Positions 8,861-17,330 of a DNA stretch of 64,000 nucleotides are shown in pieces. The notes under the pieces are model-generated. The model saw nothing but the letters and a program-made list of their open reading frames with translations, searched no databases and was not told the origin of the DNA. The first letter of the stretch is position 1, and the number at the start of each line of letters is the position of its first letter. Origin of the DNA: Flavobacterium sp. 102 (GTDB lineage: Bacteria; Bacteroidota; Bacteroidia; Flavobacteriales; Flavobacteriaceae); assembly GCF_003634615.1 (NCBI RefSeq), contig NZ_RBKX01000001.1, positions 2,232,001 through 2,296,000 on the forward strand, written 5' to 3'. Made by a program: the position numbers and the translations under genes.

Positions 8861-10009
8861 TCAAATTTTGTTTGACTTTAATTCACCACTAATAATTTTA
8901 GCCACTTTTGCAAATCCAGATTCTGAACTATATCCGCTAAAAGTATTTCCAATTTCCCAATCAGTTGTCACTGTATCTGATTTACTCAAAATAGCTTTAA
9001 ATATATCCAGAGAAGAAAGATCGATTTTGTTATTATTTTCAGAAATTACACTTCCCAGTAATCCATTTATCGATTTTGCTCCTAAAGTTTTTTGAATGTA
9101 ATAATTATTTTTATAATGAAATTTTTTTACGTCTAAATCAAAATCGATCTGTTCTTGTGAAATATCAAAACAACTTGGCCATTTTTCAAAAACAATATTC
9201 CATGCTTGCAATAGGAATTCTTCAATTTCACTTGAAGCAGTTTTAGTTTTTTCAATTAATTCCCCATCTTGTAATGAAGATATTCCTTTATTATTTATCA
9301 GATAAGAAGAAACAATTGATTTAATTGATTCACGAAAAGCATTAACGCCAATAATTCCAATTTTTTCATCATCATGAATACCAAATTTAATCGCATTTTC
9401 CCAAACATTTTTCGAGTCTTTATTTTCGTTTAAGTTAAATGCAACTCGAATTGATAGATGCTCATTTATCTCTGAAGAATTTATACTCTTTTCAATTATG
9501 TGATATTCATATCTAGCTAACTCAATTAAATCTACTTTTATTCTTTTACTTTTAGAGTTTATGTTTCCAAATATTTCCATTTCTAATGATTTAGAATTTG
9601 GAGGAGTGCATAAAATATTTACACTCAAAGGTAATTCTTTAAGAGTTGAATTTATTTTAGCTGCTTCTTCTAAACCTCTGAGTCTATGTTGTCCATCTAC
9701 AATTCTAAATATCTTAGATTTTATAGTAGAGAAGTCAATATATGAAATACCGTTCTCTACTATTATGAAGCTTTTTATTAATTCACTATCTACACCTAAT
9801 ATAATTGATGTAGGAAAGAGAAATTTATCATCTTTTAAGATATAATTCTTAATTCTATTAAAATGTAAACCATCTGGTTCTCTTTGATATCCACCTAAGT
9901 TTTTGCCATAAACCAGTGTTTCACTTGATGAATTAATTAAATCAAATGGTAAAACAGTAGAAATAAAATGATAATTATTCTGATTGTATTCTATTATTGG
10001 AAATTTCAT
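8861..10009 (-). CDS. DGQHR-domain protein, DndB-like
   Basis: 382 residues. GYQREPDGLHFNRIKNYIL (about 40-58), VDGQHRLRGLEEA (104-116) and FGNINSKSKRIKVDL (147-161) reproduce in order the motifs of the DndB/DGQHR family, which has a ParB/sulfiredoxin-like core. DndB is the regulator and DNA-binding protein of phosphorothioate modification systems; many DGQHR proteins occur in other defence islands. No dndA, dndC, dndD or dndE is nearby, so this is not a Dnd system. It starts 6 bp after the RelA/SpoT-like gene and is surely co-transcribed. Codons are strongly AT-biased compared with neighbours, which suggests transfer. Confidence 0.8.
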   Translation of the reverse strand: MKFPIIEYNQNNYHFISTVLPFDLINSSSETLVYGKNLGGYQREPDGLHFNRIKNYILKDDKFLFPTSIILGVDSELIKSFIIVENGISYIDFSTIKSKIFRIVDGQHRLRGLEEAAKINSTLKELPLSVNILCTPPNSKSLEMEIFGNINSKSKRIKVDLIELARYEYHIIEKSINSSEINEHLSIRVAFNLNENKDSKNVWENAIKFGIHDDEKIGIIGVNAFRESIKSIVSSYLINNKGISSLQDGELIEKTKTASSEIEEFLLQAWNIVFEKWPSCFDISQEQIDFDLDVKKFHYKNNYYIQKTLGAKSINGLLGSVISENNNKIDLSSLDIFKAILSKSDTVTTDWEIGNTFSGYSSESGFAKVAKIISGELKSNKI

Positions 10010-10015
10010 ATTCTT

Positions 10016-11512
10016 CTAGTTTATTTTTTTTATTAATTCATTTATGATATATAGAAAATTAGGAGTTACTTTTTTCTTGATATCTGGAAAGGAATTCAAT
10101 TCACGATTTATGCTAATTAAAGATTTTTTTAATTCAATATCATTAATTGTATCAGAAATATACTTTTGGTAATTTCCATTATTAAGAAATATAAAAATGA
10201 TCTTACCAATAATTGATATTAAATCATCTTCAAGTTTAGATTCTATAATTGATTTTGTAAATTCCCAGTTTTCTAAAAAAGTTTGAAGTTTTTGAATATT
10301 TATTAAAAAACTCTCGTTGCATTCATATTTCAAACTTATTTCATAAAGCTCAGTAATTAATTCTATCATTTCATCTTCTTCATATCCAGGAAAATATTCA
10401 ATAAGATATATTGAAGTTGCATTAATAATAGTTGCTAGATACTCTTTAAGTTTATTGTCTAAATTACCTTTGTCAATAACTTCATCACTCAATAATAACC
10501 AACTAATTAATATAGATTCTAAAATTTTCAAATCATAGTTATTGTTTCTGATTTTTATATAATGATTAATATTTCCGTCTTCTGATTGTAAATCAAAATG
10601 TTCAATTCTTAAATTTCTAACCTCAAAGTCCTCTTTTAAATTAATTTTTAATAATGTACTAACACGATATAGGATCTCTGAAATAGAATCAAATTTATAT
10701 GTTACGTTTTGAAGTATACTTTTAACTGGAGTTGAATACTTTTCCTCAAACCAGCTTAAAAACAATAATGCATTAGCATTTTCTTTATAATCCTTATTTG
10801 CATTCCTAATGCTTTCAACAAAATCATCAATATCAAATAATAATTTCCCAACATGATTCATTGATTTTTGAGCAGTATGCCTAACAGGAGTTATTGCATA
10901 ATCTTTATAAAAAATGGAATGTTCCATGTCGCCCCAAGCTGATACAAGTTTACTTTTTATTTGTAATTCAAAATTGTATTTGTCGTAAGAGCAACGAATT
11001 TTATATATAGCTAATCCGTTTCTCATTATTTGAGGTTGTTTTGCAAGGTCTGATTTATTAAAAGTAATATCTTCAGTTTCTGCTTGAGATTGAAATTCTG
11101 GTGATTGTATTAATTCACACATGTTTTTACAATCTACATTTAAGTCAGTTAATATTTTAACACCAATTAAATCATCTAAACCAAAAAGTTTTTGTTTGAT
11201 TGCCTTTTTAGAATTTGCATCTAGATTTTCAAAATTAATTTCATTAATGAAATCATTTATTAGATTGTTTCTAATGAGTTTTTCTTTTAAGCTATCAGGT
11301 TCTTTTATTCTACTAATAAAGTTGTAATGTCTAATATCTCTAACACTATTCTTTGAAATAAGGTTATATTTCAGAGCAGATGCATCTATTATTCTTTTCA
11401 GTTTTTGAACAATAATTTCAGCCTGATTTTGATAAACTTTAGAACTTATATCATCTTCAAACTCATTGATGATTATTCCAATATTTTTAATTTCACGTTC
11501 AATAAGATGCAT
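10016..11512 (-). CDS. RelA/SpoT-fold nucleotidyltransferase with a long helical C-terminus
   Basis: 498 residues. The N-terminal 230 residues follow the alarmone synthetase order: SRIKEPDSLKEKL (67-79), DDLIGVKI (113-120, with the metal-binding Asp near 114), NGLAIYKI (165-172) and FELQIKSKLVSAWGDMEHS (181-199, catalytic Glu near 182, then HS-IFYKDY). The usual Arg in DLxGVR is Lys and the stacking Tyr of NGYRS is Leu, so nucleotide use may differ from (p)ppGpp synthetases. Residues 250-498 are helical and unassigned. No hydrolase, TGS or ACT domain. It is the first gene of a two-gene operon with the DGQHR protein; a toxin or defence role is inferred from context only. Confidence 0.75.
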   Translation of the reverse strand: MHLIEREIKNIGIIINEFEDDISSKVYQNQAEIIVQKLKRIIDASALKYNLISKNSVRDIRHYNFISRIKEPDSLKEKLIRNNLINDFINEINFENLDANSKKAIKQKLFGLDDLIGVKILTDLNVDCKNMCELIQSPEFQSQAETEDITFNKSDLAKQPQIMRNGLAIYKIRCSYDKYNFELQIKSKLVSAWGDMEHSIFYKDYAITPVRHTAQKSMNHVGKLLFDIDDFVESIRNANKDYKENANALLFLSWFEEKYSTPVKSILQNVTYKFDSISEILYRVSTLLKINLKEDFEVRNLRIEHFDLQSEDGNINHYIKIRNNNYDLKILESILISWLLLSDEVIDKGNLDNKLKEYLATIINATSIYLIEYFPGYEEDEMIELITELYEISLKYECNESFLINIQKLQTFLENWEFTKSIIESKLEDDLISIIGKIIFIFLNNGNYQKYISDTINDIELKKSLISINRELNSFPDIKKKVTPNFLYIINELIKKIN

Positions 11513-11675
11513 GTTTTTCTTTATTTATTGATGTTGATTAAGCTTGCTACTAATGTTTTGATAAGTATTAAAAATACCCAGCCTATTCCAAATATAAATA
11601 ATCCCCACCAATCCCTTTCATTTCTTGTAAAATAAATCCCCTTATCGGGTTTTTTAGGTTTTTGGTCGGGAGTGA

Positions 11676-11724
11676 GGGAAAAGGGAAAAGGGAAAAGGGA
11701 AGAGGGAAGAGGGATAAGGGAAAA
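11676..11724. repeat. GGGAAAA heptad array, 7 units
   Basis: Seven units in register: GGGAAAA three times, GGGAAGA twice, GGGATAA, GGGAAAA. Confidence 0.9.
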
Positions 11725-11735
11725 GCTTTCTTAGT

Positions 11736-11945
11736 ACTTTGAGTCTTTTTCATCCTCCGTTGAGTCTTCGTTATTATCCGAAGCTTGTTTTTAGTGGTTC
11801 GAAGACCATTTTTTGTTCTCAGAAGTTGGAGGGAAGGCGTCCGAAACTCGTTAGTAATCCTCCGAAGAGTAAAGTAATCCGTCCGAAGCTTGTTCTTGAG
11901 AGTCCGAAGCTCGTTTGCGGGAGTCCGAAGCTCGTTCTCCGGCTG
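11736..11945. repeat. Degenerate 21-bp tandem array, 10 units in exact register
   Basis: Units begin at 11736, 11757, 11778, 11799, 11820, 11841, 11862, 11883, 11904 and 11925, every one 21 bp apart with no indel. The best-kept core is CCGAAGCTCGTT; the remaining 9 bp vary. The first three units are most diverged. 21 bp is three heptads. Read on the minus strand it gives a repeated NELRT-type heptapeptide, probably by chance. Confidence 0.85.
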
Positions 11946-11999
11946 GGAGGGCTTGGAAATGCTGGAAAGTTGGTTTTTTGAGGAAATTGAGAGGAATGA

Positions 12000-12210
12000 G
12001 GGAAAAGGGATATGGGAAAAGGGATAAGGGATAAGGGAAAAGGGATATGGGAAAAGGGAAAAGGGAAAAGGGAAAAGGGATAAGGGATAAGGGATAAGGG
12101 ATAAGGGAAAAGGGAAAAGGGAAAAGGGAAAAGGGAAAAGAGAAAAGGGGAAAAGAGAAAAGGGAAAAGGGAAAAGGGAAAAGGAAAAAGGGAAAAGGAA
12201 AAAGGGATAA
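12000..12210. repeat. GGGAAAA/GGGATAA/GGGATAT heptad array, about 30 units
   Basis: About 211 bp of near-continuous heptads. The three variants are interspersed rather than grouped, and a few 8-mers occur near 12135-12200. This is the longest array in the window. Confidence 0.92.
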
Positions 12211-12215
12211 GTCAA

Positions 12216-12431
12216 CCCCCCCGCTACCGCGCGAAATGAAATTCGACGAAGTCAATCCTTTCGCGTGGTATGTGGTACTTCAATACTACAACTTAAAATA
12301 CCTAAAAACACAATCCCTCATCATTATGAAACTTGTAATTCTTGTTCATCTGTTCTTTTTACCAAACTAGTAAAACTTTTTAGAATCACGTTTAATAGAA
12401 ACACGCGAAGGGATTTGCGCGGTAGCAGGGG
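12216..12431. repeat. Imperfect inverted repeat around about 130 bp, possible element remnant
   Basis: CCCC-GCTACCGCGC (from 12217) and AATCCTTTCGCGTGG (12254-12268) reappear inverted as ACACGCGAAGGGATT (from 12401) and GCGCGGTAGCAGGGG (to 12431). The left arm carries about 21 extra bases. A further copy of the GAGCGGTAGCGGG end lies at 12440-12453. The interior encodes nothing recognisable. Confidence 0.55.
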
Positions 12432-12452
12432 AAGGGATTCGAGCGGTAGCGG

Positions 12453-12775
12453 GCGCAATGAACGCAAAGGTTTCTGTTATCAACCAAACCAACTGACCAC
12501 TGACTACTGAACACTAAAAACTTAACCGCAAAGCACGCAAAGAAGGCGCAATGAACGCAAAGGTTTCTGTTATCAACCAAACTAACTGACCACTGACTAC
12601 TGATCACTAAAAACTTAACCGCAAAGCACGCAAAGAAGGCGCAATGAACGCAAAGGTTTCTGTTATCAACCAAACTAACTGACCACTGACCACTAAAAAC
12701 TTAACCGCAAAGCACGCAAAGAAGGCGCAATGAACGCAAAGGTTTCTGTTATCAACCAAACTAACTGACCACTAA
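12453..12775. repeat. 93-bp tandem repeat, about 3.5 copies
   Basis: GCGCAATGAACGCAAAGG recurs at 12453, 12546, 12639 and 12725, giving periods of 93, 93 and 86. The short copy lacks exactly one 7-bp CTGACTA-type unit. Each copy contains a heptad stretch (CTGACCA, CTGACTA, CTGAACA) and a CGCAAAG-rich stretch. A diverged copy of the same text lies at 15219-15315. Confidence 0.9.
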
Positions 12776-12791
12776 ACACAATCCACCCCAA

Positions 12792-15014
12792 TCAATCCTT
12801 TCGTATAAACTCTAAAGCTTTCTCAAGTACTTCATCTTTCCCTTTAGTAAAACCTTCAATAGTGGGTTTGACCACTATATCAGGAACTATCCCAATGCGC
12901 TGGGTTTCTTTGCCGTCAGGATAATACACCCCAATACCGCTAATCATGGTCATAATACCACCCGGAAGTTTGATAGTAGATACATTTCCGTCTGCACCGG
13001 CTGTGGTAGAACCCATAACGGTGGCGTTTGGTGCAGTTCGGTACGCCATGGCGTGGTATTCGGCTGAACTTTGCGTGGTTTCATCAACCAGTATAATTAC
13101 TTTTCCTTTAAAATAATCGCTGTTGTTGGAGCCTACGTAAGTACCTTCACCGAAATAGGTAAACAAGCCCGGGGTTTTCAAACTGCTATTGGAGAACTTG
13201 ACAAAGAGATTCCTTTGAGGAAGTAAAAGTTTGCTCAATTCAAAAATAGGAAAATCCGAAGGGTAATTTCGGTCATCAATAATCACTGCTTTGGCCTTTT
13301 GCATTTGTTTTCCAATATCGGCTAACTCCTTTTTCTTTAAATCGCCGTGGTGAATGTACAGGATGTCTTGGTCCAACCATTTATAACTTGGCTCAGTACT
13401 TTCGTCCGGATTGTAAAAGTTGATTTTGTTCGTCGGATAGGTTTTAATGGTATGCGTCAGGATTTCGTTGTTGCGTTGATAAGTCACAGTAACCAAGCTG
13501 TCATTGCTGCGCAAAAGTTTGGAACCAATGTCTCTCAACTGTGTCGGATAATTGGACGCCGGAGTTCTTTTTAAAAGGTCTTTGACTATTTGGGTGACTT
13601 CTTTGTCATTCACTTTCAGAATAACATCTCCTTTTTGCAGTGGGTTTTCTTTCGCCAAAATCTCATCATAGTAATCAATTACGACAGCTTGCTCTTCAAT
13701 AAATTTAACTTCATACGCCGGATAATTTTTGCCCCAAAAGTCACTCAGGGTTTTGTTGCCGCCCCAAATATTAGCATGGGTATCATGAATGCGGGCAATC
13801 AATTCCAACATCGTCAGCGTGTATTCGGTTTTGTCTTTGGCGGCGATTGCTTTCGGAATAAACTCTTGCAAAACACCTTTCCAATCTTCTTCGATTAGGT
13901 TCTTATATGGAAAATAATATTGTATCATGTTCCAATAACGGTACAACGACAATAAGCGATAACCGGCATCAGGATGTACCATATCAGCATAAGCATTTTC
14001 GTTTTGGAAATTAGGATTTTTAACACCGGCATGAAAATCAATATAATAATGCTTATTATTTCTATCCGCATTCTTGATTTTCAACAGTTGGTTTTGCAGT
14101 TCCGCCGAAAAGCCGCTTTGGGTTAACCAATCTAAATCGGGTTTTATTTTGACTTCCTCCGGCTTAAAGGTTTCGGGTTTTCCTTCTTTTACCTCGCCCA
14201 ATTTTTTAATCCATTCCAACAAAGCCAAATCTCTTTCTGTAGCGGTTTTGGCAGCCAGTATTTTAGGCGTGATTCTAAACAACTCAAAATCCCAGTTATA
14301 ATCTCCTTTAGCAATTGCCGGATGATGGTATTTTAAGAAACCCCAAATCAGACCAAGCGTTTTTAGATTCTCCAATTGTATGGCATTCGGCGTAAAATCG
14401 GCAATGGTAGAACCTTGGGCAAACTCAGTATCCAAATCGGCGGGTAATTTTTCCTTTTCAAAGATTTTGGCATTCTTCAATTCTTTTCGGTCAATGTGCA
14501 CTTCCAAATCATCAATCCAAATTTTTCCTTTGCCCACCAATAAACCGCCTAATACGATTTGTGTAGTTTCTTGCGGATTCATTTGAAGTATTATTTCAAA
14601 TTTCTGCCAATCGTTGGTGCCTTTAATGCCTTTATTTTTCATGTTGTCAAAACCTATCGATGGATCAATTCGCATCCACAAACCGGCAAACCCGGTAGTA
14701 ACATTCTCTGTTTTTAGATAACCGCTGAGTTTTATTCTGTTGCCTTCATAATTAGCAGGCAAAGTAAAGTTCCAAGCCCTAAAATTGGCCACATCACTGT
14801 CATTGCTAATCGATAAAGAATATTTGCCGCCATGCACTATGGTCGAGTCAACAACGGCAGTGAATTTTTCATTGCCAAATAGCGTCCAGCCAACCGCTTT
14901 ACCATCGACGACCATTTCAATGTCTAAATTTAATATCGTGTTTTTGGGTTGTGCTTGCGCGTTAATCGCTAAGGTGAGGCAACAAGTAAACAGTAAAGAG
15001 AAAAAATGTTTCAT
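12792..15014 (-). CDS. S41-family peptidase with N-terminal carbohydrate-binding-like domain
   Basis: 740 residues with a Sec signal peptide (MKHFFSLLFTCCLTLAINAQA). Residues about 25-175 form a beta-sandwich like a carbohydrate-binding module (GGKYSLSISND, IWIDDLEVHID). A PDZ-like stretch follows at about 450-510 (LQKGDVILKVNDKEV). The C-terminal tail-specific protease domain contains IIDDRNYPSDF, then DETTQSSAEYHAMAYR with the nucleophile Ser in QSSAEY, then GSTTAGADGNVS. It is probably periplasmic or surface-exposed. No type IX sorting domain is seen. Monocistronic; the 93-bp repeat array abuts its stop codon. Confidence 0.85.
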   Translation of the reverse strand: MKHFFSLLFTCCLTLAINAQAQPKNTILNLDIEMVVDGKAVGWTLFGNEKFTAVVDSTIVHGGKYSLSISNDSDVANFRAWNFTLPANYEGNRIKLSGYLKTENVTTGFAGLWMRIDPSIGFDNMKNKGIKGTNDWQKFEIILQMNPQETTQIVLGGLLVGKGKIWIDDLEVHIDRKELKNAKIFEKEKLPADLDTEFAQGSTIADFTPNAIQLENLKTLGLIWGFLKYHHPAIAKGDYNWDFELFRITPKILAAKTATERDLALLEWIKKLGEVKEGKPETFKPEEVKIKPDLDWLTQSGFSAELQNQLLKIKNADRNNKHYYIDFHAGVKNPNFQNENAYADMVHPDAGYRLLSLYRYWNMIQYYFPYKNLIEEDWKGVLQEFIPKAIAAKDKTEYTLTMLELIARIHDTHANIWGGNKTLSDFWGKNYPAYEVKFIEEQAVVIDYYDEILAKENPLQKGDVILKVNDKEVTQIVKDLLKRTPASNYPTQLRDIGSKLLRSNDSLVTVTYQRNNEILTHTIKTYPTNKINFYNPDESTEPSYKWLDQDILYIHHGDLKKKELADIGKQMQKAKAVIIDDRNYPSDFPIFELSKLLLPQRNLFVKFSNSSLKTPGLFTYFGEGTYVGSNNSDYFKGKVIILVDETTQSSAEYHAMAYRTAPNATVMGSTTAGADGNVSTIKLPGGIMTMISGIGVYYPDGKETQRIGIVPDIVVKPTIEGFTKGKDEVLEKALEFIRKD

Positions 15015-15218
15015 GTATGGAAGTGGGTTTAAATGGATTGTATTTCAGGTTTTAAAATTGGGAGTTTCCTCGGTAAGTTGTTTTCCCTTTAACAAAAAAA
15101 TAGGAAAGATTTTAATTTATGGTATCATTTTGCACAGTACCTAATTAATGCAAAAGTCTTAGAATGTGGATAAAGCATCAAAGATACTTGCAAGCTTACA
15201 ACTCCCAACTGTCATCCA

Positions 15219-15350
15219 ACAAAGCTTCTCGGTTTAAACTAAACCAACTGACCACTGGCCACTAAAAATTTAACCACAAAGAACGCAAAGAAGGCGCAAA
15301 GAACACAAAGTTTCTGTTGTCCGTTGTCCGTTGTCTGTTGTCTGTTGTCA
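15219..15350. repeat. Diverged 93-bp repeat copy followed by five GTTGTCC heptads
   Basis: 15238-15310 repeats the AAACCAACTGACC...CGCAAAGAAGGCGCAAAG text of 12453-12775. Then GTTGTCC, GTTGTCC, GTTGTCT, GTTGTCT, GTTGTCA run in exact register from 15316 to 15350. Confidence 0.85.
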
Positions 15351-15565
15351 GAAAATCTGAATATCAGAAAATCTCTGTGAAGCTCAATAATCTCTGTGAA
15401 TCTCTGTGTAACATATTTAACAGCAAAGCATCTCGGTTATAAACCAAACCAACCGACTACTGACAAACGGCTCTCGATTAGCTGCGCTCAATTTGGCTAA
15501 AGCCTCGGGTCATTTTTTGTTCCGTTGCACTCCACAAAGAACACTCGAACTGACGAACCTTGTAA

Positions 15566-15600
15566 CTTACAACCGACAACCGACAACCCACAACTTACAA
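15566..15600. repeat. CCGACAA heptad array, 5 units, before pyrR
   Basis: CTTACAA, CCGACAA, CCGACAA, CCCACAA, CTTACAA in exact register, directly followed by CTAATTTG at the pyrR promoter. Confidence 0.88.
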
Positions 15601-15604
15601 CTAA

Positions 15605-15636
15605 TTTGCCTTGCTTAAAAAAAAACGCTACTTTTA
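15605..15636 (+). promoter_or_regulatory. Candidate pyrR promoter
   Basis: TTTG at 15605-15608 and TACTTTTA at 15629-15636 (one mismatch to TAnnTTTG) with a 20-bp spacer, 20 bp before the ATG at 15656. Confidence 0.55.
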
Positions 15637-15655
15637 CCACCCAAACAACACTACC

Positions 15656-16189
15656 ATGAGTCAAAAAGTATTGCTCACTTCCAAAGAAGTCAATATCATA
15701 CTCCATCGTTTGGCTTGTCAGTTAATCGAAAACCACCTCGATTTTTCCAATACCGTTTTAATAGGCATACAACCGCGAGGCACTTATTTGGCCAACCGTG
15801 TCAAGGCTTTGTTGGAGCATGATTACCAAATCAAAGACGTTCAATTAGGTTTCTTAGACATCACTTTTTTTCGCGATGATTTTCGTCGGGGCGAAAAACA
15901 ATTGGAAGCCAACAAAACCCAAATCGATTTTTTGGTAGAAGATAAAAAAGTGGTTTTTATTGACGATGTGCTATTCACCGGAAGAAGTATCAATGCGGCT
16001 TTAACCGCCGTTCAATCCTTTGGAAGACCCTCAGAAGTAGAACTTTTGGTACTGATCGACAGAAGATTCAGCCGCCATTTGCCCATACAACCCGATTACC
16101 GCGGACGTCAGGTAGATGTCATTAATGATGAAAAAGTAATCGTGTCTTGGAAGGAAAAGGATGGAGAAGATGCGGTTTATTTAGTATAA
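15656..16189 (+). CDS. pyrR: PyrR: pyr operon regulator / uracil phosphoribosyltransferase
   Basis: 177 residues from ATG 15656; the in-frame ATG-less extension to 15611 overlaps the promoter. A type I PRTase: PRPP-binding loop VVFIDDVLFTGRS (99-111), IQPRGTYLA near 38-46 and the flexible RRDDFRRGEKQ-like region near 72-82. In Gram-positives PyrR binds pyr mRNA with UMP/PRPP; in Bacteroidota the regulatory role is less certain, so it may act mainly in uracil salvage. It precedes pyrB, separated by a heptad array, and likely shares its transcript. Confidence 0.9.
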   Translation: MSQKVLLTSKEVNIILHRLACQLIENHLDFSNTVLIGIQPRGTYLANRVKALLEHDYQIKDVQLGFLDITFFRDDFRRGEKQLEANKTQIDFLVEDKKVVFIDDVLFTGRSINAALTAVQSFGRPSEVELLVLIDRRFSRHLPIQPDYRGRQVDVINDEKVIVSWKEKDGEDAVYLV

Positions 16190-16252
16190 GGGAAAAGGGA
16201 AAAGGGATAAGGGAAAAGGGATAAGGGAAAAGGGATAAGGGATAAGGAATAA
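16190..16252. repeat. GGGAAAA/GGGATAA heptad array, 9 units, starting at the pyrR stop
   Basis: Nine 7-bp units in register begin at the base after the pyrR TAA (which itself reads as the end of a preceding ATAA). Less regular ACAAC-type heptads continue to about 16300. Confidence 0.9.
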
Positions 16253-16370
16253 GAGAATTACGAATTTTAGCAGAGACAACAACATATAACTTACAACATA
16301 CAACACCCGAGGCATTTGATATTAAGAAAAATTAATAATCGGAGCGCAGCGAAATAATACAACAAAAAAA

Positions 16371-17300
16371 ATGTCCGAACTGTCAGTCAACCATTTACTA
16401 GGAATAAAATACCTGCAAAAGCAAGACATCGACTTGATTTTTGAAACGGCAGATCATTTCAAAGAAGTGATTAACCGCCCGATTAAGAAAGTGCCTTCAT
16501 TGCGCGACATTACCATTGCCAATATTTTTTTTGAGAACAGTACACGTACGAAACTCTCATTCGAATTGGCGCAAAAAAGACTGTCAGCCGATGTAATTAG
16601 TTTCTCAGCAGCGCAATCTTCGGTTAAAAAAGGCGAAACGCTGATTGATACCGTAAATAACATTCTGTCAATGAAAGTCGATATGGTCGTGATGCGTCAT
16701 GCCAATCCGGGTGCCGCTTACTTCTTATCACAAAATGTAAAAGCCAGCATCATCAACGCCGGAGACGGTGCCCACGAACACCCAACGCAAGGTTTACTCG
16801 ACAGTTACTCCATCAGAGAAAGACTGGGCGAGGTAGGAGGAAAGAAGGTGGTAATCGTAGGCGATATTTTGCACTCGAGAGTGGCTTTGTCTAACATCTA
16901 CGCTTTGCAAATGCAAGGTGCCGAAGTCAAAGTATGTGGCCCAAAAACACTCATCCCGAAATACATCGAAAGCCTGGGCGTAACCGTTGAACCCAACTTA
17001 AGAAAAGCTTTAGAATGGTGTGATGTAGCCAACATGCTTCGCGTGCAAAATGAAAGAATGGATGTGAATTATTTCCCATCGACCAGAGAATACGCACAGC
17101 AATACGGATTAGACAAAGCATTATTGGATTCACTCCAGAAAGAAATCATCATCATGCATCCCGGACCAATCAACCGTGGTGTTGAAATCACTTCGGATGT
17201 AGCCGATTCTCATCAATCGGTTATCTTGGAGCAAGTGGAGAATGGCGTTGCCATAAGAATGGCAGTGATTTATCTCTTAGCTTCTAAAATACAGCAATAA
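16371..17300 (+). CDS. pyrB: Aspartate carbamoyltransferase catalytic chain
   Basis: 309 residues, full length. The carbamoyl-phosphate site FFENSTRTKLSFE is at 53-65, and HPTQGLLDSYSIRE and the C-terminal HPGPINRGVEI are the other family signatures. It catalyses carbamoyl phosphate + L-aspartate to N-carbamoyl-aspartate, the committed step of pyrimidine synthesis, in the cytosol. No pyrI is adjacent, so the enzyme may be a catalytic trimer or work with another partner. Downstream of pyrR and ended by a strong terminator. Confidence 0.95.
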   Translation: MSELSVNHLLGIKYLQKQDIDLIFETADHFKEVINRPIKKVPSLRDITIANIFFENSTRTKLSFELAQKRLSADVISFSAAQSSVKKGETLIDTVNNILSMKVDMVVMRHANPGAAYFLSQNVKASIINAGDGAHEHPTQGLLDSYSIRERLGEVGGKKVVIVGDILHSRVALSNIYALQMQGAEVKVCGPKTLIPKYIESLGVTVEPNLRKALEWCDVANMLRVQNERMDVNYFPSTREYAQQYGLDKALLDSLQKEIIIMHPGPINRGVEITSDVADSHQSVILEQVENGVAIRMAVIYLLASKIQQ

Positions 17301-17330
17301 AAAAAGCCTCGATATTTCGAGGCTTTTTTG
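17300..17330. terminator. Bidirectional intrinsic terminator
   Basis: AAAAGCCTCGA-TAT-TTCGAGGCTTTT between the convergent pyrB and DUF349 genes. Confidence 0.9.

Larger units (their letters stand above)
11513..12791. other. 1.3-kb gene-free region made of tandem repeats
   Basis: No credible gene. Open frames here are artefacts of 7-bp and 21-bp repetition (Leu-Phe-Pro runs, NELRT-like heptapeptides). It holds a GGGAAAA array, a 21-bp array, a second GGGAAAA/GGGATAA array, an inverted-repeat remnant and a 93-bp array, each listed separately. Confidence 0.85.
15015..15655. other. Gene-free 640-bp spacer with repeat copies
   Basis: 15015-15215 shows nothing I can assign. From 15219 it holds diverged copies of the 93-bp repeat text, GTTGTCC heptads (15316-15350), TCTCTGTGAA-type repeats (15360-15415), a second AACCAAACCAACCGAC copy near 15441, and CCGACAA heptads (15566-15600), ending at the pyrR promoter. 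Confidence 0.75.

Noticed and set aside
8861..11512. A Dnd phosphorothioate modification system
   Set aside because: No dndA, dndC, dndD or dndE, and no sulfur-transfer genes nearby; only a DndB-like DGQHR protein.
11736..11945. CRISPR-like periodicity in the 21-bp array
   Set aside because: Units are only 21 bp including the variable part, the conserved core is too short, there are no spacer-length unique segments and no cas genes.
11583..12255. Two long minus-strand open frames with Leu-Phe-Pro and NELRT-type repeats
   Set aside because: They run through the 7-bp and 21-bp arrays, have no start with a plausible signal or promoter, and their repeats are explained by the DNA arrays in all frames.
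12392..12673. Minus-strand frame with NRNLCVHCAFFACFAVKFLV repeats
   Set aside because: It is the 93-bp tandem repeat read as protein; no other coding evidence.
12453..12775. CRISPR array or phage att in the 93-bp repeat
   Set aside because: Whole units are nearly identical, with no spacers and no integrase; it is a plain tandem repeat with 7-bp variation.
15360..15530. Minus-strand short open frames and a tRNA-like hairpin around 15470
   Set aside because: The frames are composed of repeats, and the hairpin lacks T-loop and anticodon features.
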